Notes: generated by a model from the letters alone, not told the origin. A DNA stretch of 64,000 nt from Haemophilus parainfluenzae (GCF_003252795.1 NZ_QEPQ01000003.1:310001-374000); one strand, 5' to 3'; positions 49,688 to 59,478 are shown, numbered from the stretch's first letter. Program-made: numbers and translations.

Positions 49688-50131
49688 CTATTTGGTAGGA
49701 GAGCAGAAACCCGCAGGGAATAAATCCGCATTGCTTGGGCAAGCAGTTGTCCAAGTCACACCTGATGAGGTTGAGCCTGTCGCCGTTAAAGAATAACTTA
49801 TCCCATCCAATGCGCCATTTCCTGTTACCGTAATCACACCCGATTTCGTGGTAATGGATTTAACATAGCCTTTTGCAGTAGTGATGTCTGCTGCAATGCC
49901 ATTTGAACCACCTGAACAGTTTGTCGGGGCATTGGTGCTATAGACACATAACTCCACATCAGATTTATAAGGTGCCGAAGCTTGCAACAATTCGGAGATG
50001 GCTGCTTTTTTGGTATAATTTTGATAAGACGGAATGGCGATCGTCGCGAGAATAGCAATAATCGCAATCACGATCATCAATTCAATTAACGTAAAACCTT
50101 TATGTAAAGGTTTAGAAAAAGTGAGTTTCAT
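49688..50131 (-). CDS. pilA: Type IV major pilin PilA
   Basis: Pilin needed for DNA uptake and twitching. The 147-residue prepilin has a 12-residue basic leader ending in Gly, then [20 protein letters not shown], in which Phe at +1 and Glu at +5 of the mature protein are the class IVa hallmarks. The globular part has one cysteine pair near residue 78 ([13 protein letters not shown]) and a C-terminal pair ([14 protein letters not shown]) forming the D-region disulfide. AAGGA precedes the ATG at 50131; the longer frame from 50185 has no support. A CRP-S competence site lies about 106 bases upstream. Confidence 0.95.
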   Translation of the reverse strand: MKLTFSKPLHKGFTLIELMIVIAIIAILATIAIPSYQNYTKKAAISELLQASAPYKSDVELCVYSTNAPTNCSGGSNGIAADITTAKGYVKSITTKSGVITVTGNGALDGISYSLTATGSTSSGVTWTTACPSNADLFPAGFCSPTK

Positions 50132-50226
50132 TAAATTAAATTTCCTTTTGGTTGAATAAAAAAATGCCAGAATTGGCTGCAACATTGTGTAAAAGGGAAA
50201 AATGAAAGTAAAACTAACCGCACTTC

Positions 50227-50248
50227 TTTTGCGATCGAGATCGCAAAA
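50227..50248 (-). promoter_or_regulatory. Competence CRP-S (Sxy-dependent) site of pilABCD
   Basis: A perfect palindrome around TGCGA-N6-TCGCA, flanked by T tract and A tract. TGCGA rather than TGTGA is the mark of the Haemophilus competence regulon, which needs both CRP and Sxy. It lies between divergent pilA and ampD, 96 bases from the pilA start and 26 bases from the ampD start. An uptake signal adjoins it at about 50217. Confidence 0.88.
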
Positions 50249-50273
50249 ATGAAATTTAATCGCAGAAAAACAG

Positions 50274-50837
50274 ATGAATAAGATAAAAAATGGCTGGTTA
50301 AGCCAGACAAGAAAAGTGATTTCACCACATTTTGATGAACGTCCTGATATAGAGGATATTTCATTACTCGTTATTCATTACATCAGTTTGCCGCCAGAAC
50401 AATTTGGTGGTGGATATGTAGATGATTTTTTCCAAGGAAAACTCGATCCCACAATTCATCCTTATTTTGAGGAAATTTATCAATTTCGTGTGTCAGCCCA
50501 TTGTTTAATTGAACGTGATGGCAAGGTGACGCAATATGTCAGCTTCGATGATAGAGCGTGGCATGCAGGACTTTCTTGCTTTGAAGGACGCGATAAATGT
50601 AATGATTTTGCGATTGGTATTGAGCTAGAGGGCAGTAATGAACAACCTTTTACAGCGGAGCAATACCAAGTGCTTGCTGCATTAACACGAGATATCATGC
50701 AGGCGTACCCGAAAATAACGCTCGATCGTATCGTTGGGCATTGCGATATTTCTCCTGGTCGTAAGATCGATCCAGGTCAATATTTTGAATGGGAACGCTA
50801 TTTAGCGTTAGTCAAAAAAGGTTTGGATGAAAAATAA
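50274..50837 (+). CDS. ampD: 1,6-anhydro-N-acetylmuramyl-L-alanine amidase AmpD
   Basis: Cytosolic zinc amidase of peptidoglycan recycling, acting on anhydro-muropeptides imported by AmpG (also in this window). The 187-residue protein has the zinc ligands His35 in [10 protein letters not shown] and His/Asp in [16 protein letters not shown]. The family pieces [37 protein letters not shown] are readable in sections. The ATG at 50274 is divergent from pilA and lies close to the CRP-S site, so competence control might touch it too. No ampR or beta-lactamase is nearby. Confidence 0.97.
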   Translation: MNKIKNGWLSQTRKVISPHFDERPDIEDISLLVIHYISLPPEQFGGGYVDDFFQGKLDPTIHPYFEEIYQFRVSAHCLIERDGKVTQYVSFDDRAWHAGLSCFEGRDKCNDFAIGIELEGSNEQPFTAEQYQVLAALTRDIMQAYPKITLDRIVGHCDISPGRKIDPGQYFEWERYLALVKKGLDEK

Positions 50838-50858
50838 CCACTAAAATTTTTACTTGAA

Positions 50859-51230
50859 TGTGAATAAGATGGTGTCTGTGAATAAGCGTTATCTTCATGA
50901 AATTAAAGATAAAATTTCTTCTCAGAAATCGATGATAAAATGCTAAGAAGAGTTATGCAACAGTCACCATTTGCTCAATCACAATTTTATCCACAGAAAT
51001 ATTGAATAACTCACAGCTGTTATTTCTTAACCAAGCCAGGAATGTTTAAACTAAAAAATGGCTGAATTTTTGACCGCACTTTGATGAGAAAAAGTGCGGT
51101 CATTTTTTTTGGAAAATTTTTGATTAAAGGTTATGCAAAAATGAAAAAAATGAAGTATGAAAAGCGGTTTTTAATTTTTATACACAGTTAAATTTAGACT
51201 ATCCAAGCGTTACCCACAGAGTTATCCACA
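50859..51230. promoter_or_regulatory. Cluster of DnaA boxes
   Basis: Exact TTATNCACA boxes lie at 50859-50867 and 50877-50885 (minus orientation, TTATTCACA), 50987-50995 (TTATCCACA), 51178-51186 (TTATACACA) and 51222-51230 (TTATCCACA). A near-match TTACCCACA is at 51210-51218. A one-mismatch IHF-type sequence overlaps the third box (50977-50989). Six boxes in 372 bases is far above chance. The site could titrate DnaA, reset its nucleotide state, or control rppH. An origin is less likely because ampD-rppH is not the known Haemophilus oriC neighbourhood. Confidence 0.65.
51071..51110 (+). terminator. Inverted uptake-signal terminator within the DnaA-box gap
   Basis: TGACCGCACTTT pairs with AAAGTGCGGTCA around a short loop, followed by eight T residues. 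It lies 230 bases past ampD and 211 before rppH. Confidence 0.75.
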
Positions 51231-51321
51231 ATAGGGTAAATATGCCCATTCGGTTGATAAAAAAGCGAATTTATGAAACAATCTGCAAATTATTTTTGTA
51301 CAAAATTTAAGGTGAACGATA

Positions 51322-51915
51322 GTGATCGATTTTGATGGCTACCGTCCAAATGTAGGCATTGTCATTTGTAATCGCAAAGGGCAGGTGCTTTGGGCTAAAC
51401 GATACGGGCAGAATTCGTGGCAATTCCCGCAAGGTGGAATTAATGATAATGAAAGTGCCGAACAAGCCATGTATCGTGAATTATATGAAGAGGTTGGCTT
51501 GCAACCCAAAGATGTGAAGGTGCTTTACGCGTCTAAACATTGGTTGCGTTATAAGCTGCCGAAAAGATTGCTGCGTTATGACAGCAAACCCGTGTGTATT
51601 GGGCAAAAACAACGTTGGTTTTTGTTGCAATTAGTGGGTGATGAAAAAAATATTAATATGAACACAACAAAATCACCTGAATTTGATGGTTGGCGTTGGG
51701 TAAGTTTTTGGTATCCCGTACGTCAGGTTGTGTCCTTTAAGAAAGATGTTTATCGCAAAGCGATGAAAGAGTTTGCCCAAGTGATGTTTGGCAACGAAAA
51801 AACATTGCTTGAAAATTCGCAAGAGCATGAGACAAATAAACCTTATCATGCGCCGCGTAAAAATGGTTCTTCTAAATATCAAAAACGTTCGTTTTATAAA
51901 TCAAGGGGGCAATAA
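51322..51915 (+). CDS. rppH: RNA pyrophosphohydrolase RppH
   Basis: Nudix hydrolase that removes pyrophosphate from mRNA 5' ends and so starts decay. The 197-residue protein begins [17 protein letters not shown] as in E. coli and has the Nudix box [20 protein letters not shown] followed by VGL. The start is GTG at 51322, with AAGGTGA upstream. The C-terminal 40 residues are polar and basic. The stop overlaps the next start by one base (TAATG). DnaA boxes lie in its upstream region. Confidence 0.96.
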   Translation: MIDFDGYRPNVGIVICNRKGQVLWAKRYGQNSWQFPQGGINDNESAEQAMYRELYEEVGLQPKDVKVLYASKHWLRYKLPKRLLRYDSKPVCIGQKQRWFLLQLVGDEKNINMNTTKSPEFDGWRWVSFWYPVRQVVSFKKDVYRKAMKEFAQVMFGNEKTLLENSQEHETNKPYHAPRKNGSSKYQKRSFYKSRGQ

Positions 51916-52709
51916 TGCTCACTTTTATTTTACTTTGTTTGCTTGTCGGGTCTGTGGTTGGTTTTCTTGCGGGATTATTTGGCATTGGTGGTGGGTTAAT
52001 TATCGTCCCTACCTTGGTTTATTTATTGCCGATGGTAGGCGTACCTGAACCCTTACTGATGTCCACCGCATTAGGGACTTCATTTGCAACCATTGTGATT
52101 ACTGGATTTTCTTCTGCACAGCGTCATCATAAACTAGGTAATATAGTCTGGAGTGCAGTGAAAGTATTGGCACCGATGGTGATGATCTCGGTCTTTATCT
52201 CTGGTTTGTTTATTGGCAAACTTGATCGTGATGTATCAGCCAAAATCTTTGCCTGTTTAGTCGTATATTTAGCGGCAAAAATGGTGATTTCTATTAAGAA
52301 AAATACAGGGAAAACCAAACCTTTAACAACACAAGCATCTGTTATCGGTGGTATTTTAATTGGGATGGCATCAAGTGCAGCAGGCGTTGGCGGTGGTGGT
52401 TTTATTGTACCATTTTTAAATTCCCGCGGGATTGATATGAAAAAAGCCATCGGTTCTTCTGCATTCTGTGGGGCACTTCTTGGTTTATCAGGCATGCTGA
52501 GCTTTATGGTAAGTGGTTGGAGTAATCCTGCCATGCCAGATTATTCCCTAGGTTATGTTTATTTGCCTGCCGTGCTTGGTATTACGTGTACTTCATTCTT
52601 CACTTCTAAACTAGGGGCAACAGCAACCTCCAAACTCCCTGTCCCAACCTTGAAAAAAGGCTTTGCCTTGCTATTAGTTGCGATCGCAGTTGATATGTTT
52701 ATTAAATAA
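51915..52709 (+). CDS. TauE/SafE family permease
   Basis: Inner membrane protein of the sulfite/sulfoacetate exporter family, 264 residues with about eight helices. The two family repeats show as [19 protein letters not shown] at the start and [19 protein letters not shown] in the middle. Substrate unknown; family members carry small organosulfur or other anions. AAGGGGG lies before the ATG at 51915, which overlaps the rppH stop. It is followed by lgt eight bases on, so rppH-permease-lgt-thyA-tadA looks like one operon. Confidence 0.88.
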   Translation: MLTFILLCLLVGSVVGFLAGLFGIGGGLIIVPTLVYLLPMVGVPEPLLMSTALGTSFATIVITGFSSAQRHHKLGNIVWSAVKVLAPMVMISVFISGLFIGKLDRDVSAKIFACLVVYLAAKMVISIKKNTGKTKPLTTQASVIGGILIGMASSAAGVGGGGFIVPFLNSRGIDMKKAIGSSAFCGALLGLSGMLSFMVSGWSNPAMPDYSLGYVYLPAVLGITCTSFFTSKLGATATSKLPVPTLKKGFALLLVAIAVDMFIK

Positions 52710-52717
52710 GGAATGTT

Positions 52718-53524
52718 ATGAATTCAGAATTTTTGATGCTTCCGCATTTTGATCCGACTATTTTCACTTTCGGTGATAGCAATATAGGGTTGCGTTGGTA
52801 TGGTTTAATGTATTTATTAGGCTTTATCTTTGCTCGTTGGCTAGCGGTTCGTCGTGCCAATCAACCAAATAGTGGTTGGACCGTCGATCAAGTGGATACG
52901 TTACTTTTTAATGGCTTTATGGGCGTGTTCTTAGGTGGTCGCATTGGGGATGTTTTCTTCTATAATTTCGATCATTTTGTGCAAGACCCGCTGTATTTAT
53001 TTCGTGTTTGGGAAGGAGGAATGTCATTCCATGGTGGATTAATTGGGGTGATTATCTCAATGATTTGGACCTCTTATTCTCAAAAAAGAAGCTTCTGGCA
53101 GACGGCAGATTTTGTAGCGCCCTTGATTCCATTCGGCTTAGGGATGGGACGAATTGGTAATTTCATCAATTTAGAACTTTGGGGACGAGAAACGGATGTG
53201 CCTTGGGCCATGATTTTCCCAAATGATCCATTGTTATTACCACGCCATCCTTCACAGCTTTATGAAGCATTCTTAGAAGGTTTCGTGCTGTTTATTATTC
53301 TGAATGTCTTTATTAAAAAGCCTCGTCCTGTGGGTTCAGTGGCTGGATTATTTCTGATTTGTTACGGAATTTTCCGTTTTATCGTTGAATATGTCCGTGA
53401 GCCTGAAGTGGAATCTTTCTTAGGCATCATGACACGTGGACAAGCGCTTTGTTTGCCGATGATTATTGGCGGTGTATTAATTATGGCATGGGCATACAAT
53501 CGCTCGAAAAGTGCGGTTCATTAG
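52718..53524 (+). CDS. lgt: Prolipoprotein diacylglyceryl transferase
   Basis: Adds diacylglycerol to the lipobox cysteine of prolipoproteins in the inner membrane. The 268-residue protein has about seven helices. The essential motifs are [35 protein letters not shown], the signature [19 protein letters not shown], and [22 protein letters not shown] precedes the ATG at 52718. An uptake signal forms the last codons (near 53510), in frame just before the stop. Confidence 0.97.
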   Translation: MNSEFLMLPHFDPTIFTFGDSNIGLRWYGLMYLLGFIFARWLAVRRANQPNSGWTVDQVDTLLFNGFMGVFLGGRIGDVFFYNFDHFVQDPLYLFRVWEGGMSFHGGLIGVIISMIWTSYSQKRSFWQTADFVAPLIPFGLGMGRIGNFINLELWGRETDVPWAMIFPNDPLLLPRHPSQLYEAFLEGFVLFIILNVFIKKPRPVGSVAGLFLICYGIFRFIVEYVREPEVESFLGIMTRGQALCLPMIIGGVLIMAWAYNRSKSAVH

Positions 53525-53536
53525 TAAGGAGTTTTT

Positions 53537-54388
53537 ATGAAACAATATTTAGATCTTTGCCGACGTATTGTAAATGAAGGTGAGTGGGTTGCTAATGAGC
53601 GTACTGGTAAGCGTTGCCTTACAATGATTAATGCGGATTTAGAATATGATGTTGCTAATAATCAATTCCCCTTAATTACCACGCGTAAAAGCTATTGGAA
53701 AGCGGCAATTGCGGAATTTTTAGGTTATATCCGTGGTTATGACAATGCGGCAGATTTCCGCAAGCTTGGTACCAAAACGTGGGATGCCAATGCCAATGAA
53801 AATGCCGCTTGGCTTGCCAATCCACACCGTAAAGGCACCGATGATATGGGCCGCGTTTATGGTGTGCAAGGTAGAGCATGGCGTAAACCGAATGGCGAAA
53901 CCATCGATCAACTTCGTAAAATTGTGAATAATTTAAGTCGAGGTATTGATGATCGTGGCGAAATCCTGACTTTCTTCAATCCAGGCGAATTTGATTTGGG
54001 TTGTTTGCGCCCTTGTATGCACACACATACTTTCTCTTTAGTAGGCGATACATTGCACTTAACCAGTTATCAGCGTTCTTGTGATGTGCCACTTGGCTTA
54101 AACTTCAATCAAATTCAAGTCTTTACTTTCCTTGCATTAATGGCGCAAATTACCGGGAATAAACCGGGTAAGGCATATCATAAAATTGTAAATGCGCATA
54201 TTTATGAAGACCAACTAGAGTTAATGCGTGATGTGCAATTAAAACGTGAACCATTCCCTTCACCACAATTAGAAATTAATCCTGATATTAAAACCCTTGA
54301 AGATCTTGAAACTTGGGTGACGATGGATGATTTCAAGGTGGTGGGCTATCAATCTCACGAACCAATCAAATATCCTTTCTCAGTTTAG
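53537..54388 (+). CDS. thyA: Thymidylate synthase
   Basis: Methylates dUMP to dTMP using methylene-tetrahydrofolate. The 283-residue protein has the catalytic Cys in [10 protein letters not shown], then [36 protein letters not shown] and ENPWAWLAN-type dUMP contacts in the N-terminal half. The sequence is of a less common ThyA subtype ([10 protein letters not shown] region) also seen in Haemophilus. AAGGAG precedes the ATG at 53537, 12 bases after lgt, as in E. coli. Confidence 0.95.
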   Translation: MKQYLDLCRRIVNEGEWVANERTGKRCLTMINADLEYDVANNQFPLITTRKSYWKAAIAEFLGYIRGYDNAADFRKLGTKTWDANANENAAWLANPHRKGTDDMGRVYGVQGRAWRKPNGETIDQLRKIVNNLSRGIDDRGEILTFFNPGEFDLGCLRPCMHTHTFSLVGDTLHLTSYQRSCDVPLGLNFNQIQVFTFLALMAQITGNKPGKAYHKIVNAHIYEDQLELMRDVQLKREPFPSPQLEINPDIKTLEDLETWVTMDDFKVVGYQSHEPIKYPFSV

Positions 54389-54397
54389 GCATTCAAA

Positions 54398-54916
54398 GTG
54401 CGGTCAGATTTAGACGAGAAATTTATGCAATACGCTCTGATGCTTGCCGATCGTGCAGAAGCACTCGGTGAGATTCCTGTCGGTGCGGTGTTGGTGGACG
54501 ATGAAGGAAATATTCTCGGTGAAGGCTGGAATTTATCTATCATTGAAAATGATCCGACTGCTCACGCTGAAATTGTCGCATTGCGTAACGCGGCGCAAAA
54601 TATTCAAAATTATCGTCTGCTTAATACCACACTCTATGTCACCCTTGAGCCTTGTACCATGTGTGCGGGTGCGATTTTACATAGCCGGATTAAACGTTTA
54701 GTCTTCGGTGCGTCAGATTATAAAACCGGGGCAGTAGGTTCTCGCTTTCATTTCTTTGATGATTATAAAATGAATCATACGTTAGAAATTACGTCTGGCG
54801 TGCTCGCAGAAAAGTGCGGTCAGAAATTGAGTGATTTTTTTAAAAAAAGACGAGAGCAGAAAAAGGAAGAAAAGCGGGAAAAGAATCTCCCGCTTGATGT
54901 TGAGTCGCAATCTTAA
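54398..54916 (+). CDS. tadA: tRNA-specific adenosine deaminase TadA
   Basis: Converts A34 to inosine in tRNA-Arg. The 172-residue protein has the zinc deaminase motifs [13 protein letters not shown] (His56, Glu58) and [12 protein letters not shown] (Cys86, Cys89), plus [13 protein letters not shown]. The only plausible long start is GTG at 54398, inside an uptake signal just after the thyA stop, so the signal encodes Met/Val-Arg-Ser. An ATG at 54425 would lose nine residues that the H. influenzae protein has. A second uptake signal is read in frame near 54811. The last 30 residues are very lysine/glutamate-rich. Confidence 0.93.
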   Translation: MRSDLDEKFMQYALMLADRAEALGEIPVGAVLVDDEGNILGEGWNLSIIENDPTAHAEIVALRNAAQNIQNYRLLNTTLYVTLEPCTMCAGAILHSRIKRLVFGASDYKTGAVGSRFHFFDDYKMNHTLEITSGVLAEKCGQKLSDFFKKRREQKKEEKREKNLPLDVESQS

Positions 54917-55572
54917 ACTTGCCAATCAATTTCAGTTAAACCATTTTGTTTTAAATATTCGTTAGTTTTAGAAAAATGATGGCATCCTAGAAAACCTCGA
55001 TGTGCAGAAAGTGGAGAAGGGTGCGGGGCAGTTAAAACATAATGACGATTGCGATCAATAAATTGCCCTTTTTTCTGCGCATGGCTTCCCCAAAGTAAAA
55101 ATACTACTTTTTCACGATGTTCATTAAGTGCTGCAATCACTTGATCTGTAAAAACTTCCCAACCAAATTTAGCATGTGAATGTGCCATGCCACGTTCTAC
55201 CGTTAGCACGGTGTTAAGCAACAGCACACCTTGTTCAGCCCATTTCACCAAGTAGCCATGATTTGGCATTTTAAAACCAGGAATGTCGTTAGACAATTCT
55301 TTGTACATATTCAGTAGAGAAGGGGGAATTGCAACCTCAGGTTTCACCGAAAAAGCTAAACCGTGCGCTTGATTTGGGCCATGATAGGGATCCTGTCCTA
55401 AAATGACGACTTTCACCTCATCAAATGCCGTATATTTAAAGGCATTAAACACTTCGTCTTGCGGTGGGTAAATGGTTTTCCCCGCGAGTCGCTCTTGATG
55501 GACTTGTTGTAGAATGTGTTTAAAGTAAGGTTTTTCTTTCTCTTGACCGATAACATCTGTCCAGGTTTTCAT
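54913..55572 (-). CDS. ung: Uracil-DNA glycosylase
   Basis: Family 1 base-excision enzyme. The 219-residue protein has [20 protein letters not shown] with catalytic Asp61, [10 protein letters not shown], and the DNA-intercalating [20 protein letters not shown] lies before the ATG at 55572. It is convergent with tadA (four-base overlap at the 3' ends) and divergent from grcA, as in H. influenzae. Confidence 0.98.
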   Translation of the reverse strand: MKTWTDVIGQEKEKPYFKHILQQVHQERLAGKTIYPPQDEVFNAFKYTAFDEVKVVILGQDPYHGPNQAHGLAFSVKPEVAIPPSLLNMYKELSNDIPGFKMPNHGYLVKWAEQGVLLLNTVLTVERGMAHSHAKFGWEVFTDQVIAALNEHREKVVFLLWGSHAQKKGQFIDRNRHYVLTAPHPSPLSAHRGFLGCHHFSKTNEYLKQNGLTEIDWQV

Positions 55573-55701
55573 TCTGTATTTCCTTATTGGATAAGCTTGA
55601 GCACATTATAAATGAAATTGCTTAGAAAGGCTTTATCTGAGAATCATGTTAATATTTTGTTAAAGTTTAAAGTATGTTGAGGCCTTGCTGTGGCTGAAAC
55701 T

Positions 55702-55715
55702 TTAATCTAGATCAA
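55702..55715 (+). promoter_or_regulatory. FNR-like site upstream of grcA
   Basis: The minus strand reads TTGAT-CTAG-ATTAA, one mismatch from the FNR palindrome TTGAT-N4-ATCAA, 123 bases before the grcA start. YfiD/GrcA genes are anaerobically induced in relatives, so FNR control is reasonable. No well-spaced -10 was found. Confidence 0.35.
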
Positions 55716-55837
55716 TTTTTAAAAATTAGTCAGAAAAAAGAACCTGTTTTATGTCAAAATTAATTGAATTCTTCAAATAGTTTGATAAAATTTGCACAGT
55801 TTAATAAATATACAACCGCCAAATTAGGAGGCACTTT

Positions 55838-56221
55838 ATGATCAAAGGTATCCAAATTACTCAAGCAGCAAATGACAATCTTTTAAACTCATTCTGGTTA
55901 TTAGACAGCGAAAAAAATGAAGCTCGTTGTTTATGTGCAAAAGCTGAATTCGCAGAAGACCAAGTAGTAGCAGTGAGCGAATTAGGCCAAATCGAATACC
56001 GTGAATTACCGGTAAACGTAGCACCAACAGTTAAAGTTGAAGGTGGTCAACACTTAAACGTAAACGTATTACGTCGTGAAACTTTAGAAGATGCAGTAAA
56101 TAACCCGGATAAATACCCTCAATTAACTATCCGTGTTTCTGGTTACGCAGTACGTTTCAACTCTTTAACGCCAGAACAACAACGTGACGTTATTACTCGT
56201 ACTTTCACTGAAAGCCTATAA
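55838..56221 (+). CDS. grcA: Autonomous glycyl radical cofactor GrcA
   Basis: Small spare glycyl-radical domain (YfiD) that rescues oxygen-damaged pyruvate formate-lyase. The 127-residue protein ends with the glycyl radical loop [12 protein letters not shown], Gly102 being the radical site, and has the PFL-like stretch [26 protein letters not shown] precedes the ATG at 55838, a very strong ribosome site consistent with high expression. A terminator follows. Confidence 0.97.
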   Translation: MIKGIQITQAANDNLLNSFWLLDSEKNEARCLCAKAEFAEDQVVAVSELGQIEYRELPVNVAPTVKVEGGQHLNVNVLRRETLEDAVNNPDKYPQLTIRVSGYAVRFNSLTPEQQRDVITRTFTESL

Positions 56222-56242
56222 TTTCAGTTTGAATGAAAAAAG

Positions 56243-56272
56243 AAACCCCGAAGTAATTCGGGGTTTTGTTTT
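56243..56272 (+). terminator. Terminator after grcA
   Basis: AAACCCCGAA pairs with TTCGGGGTTT (10 bp, 4-base loop), followed by TGTTTT, 21 bases past the stop. Confidence 0.88.
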
Positions 56273-56354
56273 ATCTATAAAGGTTTGAAAATTTGACCGC
56301 ACTTTCGCTTTATTTTGTGTAAAATACCTAATGTTTTTACACAAAGAGGTATTT

Positions 56355-56954
56355 ATGAGAAAGTTATTTTTTAGTAGTCTAGTCCTTGCCTTAGTAGGTT
56401 GTTCATCAACTCCATCAAACCTAACGAAACAAGATTTTGTGGGAGATTGGTCTTGCTCAATCAAATATGAAGATATTGGAGTGGGAACTATTGATTTAAT
56501 TTATCTTAAATCAGACGGTTCTCTTAAAGATGAGAATTTCATTTTTGATCATAGCTTAAGTAGATATGCTGAATTACCAATTAAAGACTATTTCTCTTCA
56601 CCGTTAAAATATTTAACTATTGCTAATGGTAGTTGGAGTTTTAATAATAATTATTTGGTATACAAATTAAAAAAACAAAGTGCACAACGTTTAATTTATC
56701 CTGATACATTTGGGAAAATACAACAGACAAATAGCTTTAAGAATATTGAGAAAAGTGTTTTTAATATTTATTCAAACAATATTGGTAAAGAGGATACTAT
56801 CGAGTTGAAGGTGACTAAATTCTCAAGAGATAGATTCACGGTAGTTCAGCCTCTTACTAAAACATACGAAGGCGAGTGTGTACGTAAAGATAAGGCTGAG
56901 AATAAATTTAATGGTTTTTTAGAAGCACTTAAAGAAATATTTAAAGTTAAGTAA
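56355..56954 (+). CDS. Uncharacterised lipoprotein (199 aa)
   Basis: I do not recognise this protein. From the ATG at 56355 it starts MRKLFFSSLVLALVGCSSTP, a lipoprotein signal with lipobox LVGC, so it should be lipid-anchored in the envelope (outer membrane by default, Ser at +2). The mature part of about 180 residues opens with DFVGDWSCSIKYE, the pattern of a small lipocalin-like or THAP4-like beta barrel. A second cysteine near the end (YEGECVRK) could bond with the first (WSCS). GAGG precedes 56355. Low GC, and it lies in a spot between grcA and lepA that is variable in my reading. A long hairpin follows. Confidence 0.75.
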   Translation: MRKLFFSSLVLALVGCSSTPSNLTKQDFVGDWSCSIKYEDIGVGTIDLIYLKSDGSLKDENFIFDHSLSRYAELPIKDYFSSPLKYLTIANGSWSFNNNYLVYKLKKQSAQRLIYPDTFGKIQQTNSFKNIEKSVFNIYSNNIGKEDTIELKVTKFSRDRFTVVQPLTKTYEGECVRKDKAENKFNGFLEALKEIFKVK

Positions 56955-56990
56955 TGTAAAAGCCTCTTATTAAGAGGCTTTTACATATTA
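56955..56990. terminator. Long palindromic terminator
   Basis: ATGTAAAAGCCTCTT pairs with AAGAGGCTTTTACAT, a perfect 15-bp stem with a 3-base gap. It lies at the 3' ends of two convergent lipoprotein genes. Confidence 0.75.
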
Positions 56991-57014
56991 ATATTTAGTT
57001 TATTATTGTTTTTT

Positions 57015-57500
57015 TTAATTTTTCTGCATTTCGATGAGTACATTTTCTTTTTCTCCAAATTTTTTCCCAGCATATTGGCAAACTTTTGCTGATATGAGAG
57101 ATAAAGGAGTGGTATTTTGCATTTCTATTTTTTGTGCTTTTTCGGGGATGTCAAAAAGTTTTTCACCTTGAGCAAAGAACTGAGTATATACTTCAAACTG
57201 ATTGTTTGCGCTGAGTATAGCCGTCTTATCTGCACAATTTACCGTTGTTAGTTTTTTCATCGACGTGCCTTTTAGAGCTCGATCAGATGAGCTTATATTA
57301 GTTATTAAATAGTACGACAGCTCATTGGAGTTATCAGAATTAACACGGATGCTTGATTTATCTAGATAAAGAGGATCTTGACCATTTAGGACTTTTAAGT
57401 ATCTATCTTGTTGCGGTAGTTCTTGATTTGGTAATAGTTTTAGTTGTGAACAACCAATACAAAACAAGCTGATTAATGTGATAGTTACAAATCTTTTCAT
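57015..57500 (-). CDS. Protein E-like (surface adhesin E family) lipoprotein
   Basis: A 161-residue lipoprotein with signal MKRFVTITLISLFCIGCSQ and lipobox CIGC. The mature part follows the layout of H. influenzae protein E (PE). An early LDKSSIRV strand matches the YIDSESIWV position. KKLTTVNCADKT aligns with the LNCA element, and FFAQGEKLFDIPEKAQ with the WGQG region. A late VCQYAGKKF matches the ICANYGKAF cysteine segment. PE binds vitronectin, laminin and plasminogen; overall identity here is low, so binding activity is inference. AGGGAATCC precedes the ATG at 57500; the longer frame from 57536 is not used. It lies just upstream of and divergent from lepA. Confidence 0.6.
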   Translation of the reverse strand: MKRFVTITLISLFCIGCSQLKLLPNQELPQQDRYLKVLNGQDPLYLDKSSIRVNSDNSNELSYYLITNISSSDRALKGTSMKKLTTVNCADKTAILSANNQFEVYTQFFAQGEKLFDIPEKAQKIEMQNTTPLSLISAKVCQYAGKKFGEKENVLIEMQKN

Positions 57501-57669
57501 AGGATTCCCTAGGGATATTGGTATTGATTGAGCCATATTGGGGATTATAGCATTAATTTTTAAATAAAAAACTCACCATATACATCCTTTTATTTTCTAG
57601 CGATTTCCACGCTTTTCAGGTACAATCCGCCAGTTAAATTTAATGATTTTTGAGAAAACTAATCTATTT

Positions 57670-59466
57670 ATGAAGAATATTCGCAACTTTTCTATTATTG
57701 CCCATATTGACCACGGTAAATCGACTCTTTCTGACCGATTAATTCAAACCTGTGGTGGGCTTTCTGATCGTGAAATGGAAGCGCAGGTGTTGGATTCTAT
57801 GGATCTTGAGCGTGAGCGCGGTATTACCATTAAAGCCCAAAGTGTAACTTTAAATTATCAAGCGAAAGATGGTGAAACTTACCAATTAAACTTTATCGAT
57901 ACACCAGGGCACGTGGACTTCTCTTATGAAGTATCACGCTCTCTTGCAGCTTGTGAAGGGGCATTGTTAGTTGTGGATGCAGGACAGGGCGTAGAAGCTC
58001 AAACCTTGGCAAACTGCTACACCGCCATTGAAATGGACTTAGAAGTTGTGCCGATTTTAAATAAAATCGACTTACCGGCAGCAGATCCTGAACGTGTTGC
58101 AGAAGAAATTGAAGACATCGTGGGTATTGATGCGATGGAAGCGGTACGTTGTTCAGCTAAAACCGGTGTGGGTATCGAAGATGTATTAGAAGAAATCGTT
58201 GCGAAAATTCCTGCGCCAGAAGGTGATCCTGATGCACCATTACAAGCATTGATTATTGACTCTTGGTTCGATAACTATTTAGGCGTGGTGTCATTAGTTC
58301 GTATTAAAAATGGTGTGTTGCGTAAAGGCGATAAAATCAAAGTAATGTCCACAGGACAAGCTTATAACGTCGACCGTTTAGGGATTTTCACGCCAAAACA
58401 AGTGGATACGACAGTATTAAATACCGGCGAAGTAGGTTGGGTTGTTTGTGCGATTAAAGATATTTTAGGAGCACCAGTAGGGGATACCTTAACGCACCAA
58501 CACAATCCTGCAAGCCATGTATTGCCAGGCTTTAAGAAAGTAAAACCACAGGTTTATGCGGGTTTGTTCCCAGTTAGCTCTGACGATTATGAGGCTTTCC
58601 GTGATGCGTTAGGTAAATTAAGCTTAAACGATGCATCGCTGTTCTATGAGCCAGAAAACTCAACGGCTTTAGGTTTTGGTTTCCGTTGTGGCTTCTTGGG
58701 GCTTTTACACATGGAGATCATTCAAGAGCGTTTAGAGCGTGAATACGATCTTGATTTGATTACCACAGCACCAACTGTAATTTATGAAGTTGAAATGACC
58801 AATGGTGAAGTGGTTTATGTGGATAGTCCATCAAAACTACCACCACTAAATAATATTGCGGAAATTCGTGAGCCAATTGCAGAGTGTAATATGCTTGTAC
58901 CACAAGAATTCTTAGGAAATGTCATCACCCTTTGTGTGGAAAAACGTGGTGTGCAAACTAATATGGTGTATCACGGTAACCAAATTGCGTTAACTTATGA
59001 AATTCCAATGGGCGAAGTAGTCTTAGATTTCTTCGATCGCTTGAAATCAACATCGCGTGGTTATGCGTCTTTGGATTATGGTTTCAAACGTTTCCAAGCA
59101 GCGGACATGGTTCGTGTGGATATTATGATCAATGGTGATCGTGTTGATGCGTTAGCATTAATCGTTCATAAAGATAATGCACCTTATCGTGGTCGTGAAT
59201 TAGTTGAAAAAATGCGTGAACTGATTCCACGTCAACAATTTGATATCGCGATCCAAGCTGCGATTGGCAACCACATTATTGCGCGTTCAACGGTAAAACA
59301 ATTGCGTAAAAACGTATTAGCAAAATGTTATGGTGGGGACGTGAGCCGTAAGAAAAAACTCTTACAGAAACAGAAAGAGGGTAAAAAACGAATGAAGTCT
59401 TTAGGTAACGTGGAAGTACCGCAAGAAGCGTTTTTAGCGATCTTACATGTTGGTAAAGATAAATAG
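57670..59466 (+). CDS. lepA: Elongation factor 4 (LepA)
   Basis: Ribosome-associated GTPase that back-translocates or aids initiation/assembly. The 598-residue protein has GTPase motifs [10 protein letters not shown] (G1), [11 protein letters not shown] (G3) and NKIDLP (G4), and the LepA-specific C-terminal domain with [19 protein letters not shown], and [20 protein letters not shown]. The start at 57670 ([12 protein letters not shown]) matches E. coli; the frame extends to 57643 without support. lepB follows 12 bases on, as usual. This gene and lepB have no uptake signal. Confidence 0.97.
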   Translation: MKNIRNFSIIAHIDHGKSTLSDRLIQTCGGLSDREMEAQVLDSMDLERERGITIKAQSVTLNYQAKDGETYQLNFIDTPGHVDFSYEVSRSLAACEGALLVVDAGQGVEAQTLANCYTAIEMDLEVVPILNKIDLPAADPERVAEEIEDIVGIDAMEAVRCSAKTGVGIEDVLEEIVAKIPAPEGDPDAPLQALIIDSWFDNYLGVVSLVRIKNGVLRKGDKIKVMSTGQAYNVDRLGIFTPKQVDTTVLNTGEVGWVVCAIKDILGAPVGDTLTHQHNPASHVLPGFKKVKPQVYAGLFPVSSDDYEAFRDALGKLSLNDASLFYEPENSTALGFGFRCGFLGLLHMEIIQERLEREYDLDLITTAPTVIYEVEMTNGEVVYVDSPSKLPPLNNIAEIREPIAECNMLVPQEFLGNVITLCVEKRGVQTNMVYHGNQIALTYEIPMGEVVLDFFDRLKSTSRGYASLDYGFKRFQAADMVRVDIMINGDRVDALALIVHKDNAPYRGRELVEKMRELIPRQQFDIAIQAAIGNHIIARSTVKQLRKNVLAKCYGGDVSRKKKLLQKQKEGKKRMKSLGNVEVPQEAFLAILHVGKDK

Positions 59467-59478
59467 GAAAGTAGAGCA

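Larger units (their letters stand above)
50838..51321. other. ampD-rppH gap with DnaA boxes
   Basis: 484 bases without a gene, AT-rich. It contains an uptake-signal terminator (51071-51110) and at least five exact DnaA boxes plus one near-match (separate entry). No tRNA, small ORF with ribosome site, or CRISPR-like repeat was seen. Confidence 0.6.

Noticed and set aside
50838-51321. Chromosomal origin oriC at the DnaA-box cluster
   Set aside because: ampD-rppH is not the known Haemophilus origin neighbourhood (near mnmG), no clear set of AT-rich 13-mers was seen, and skew could not be computed. Kept as a possible DnaA control locus instead.
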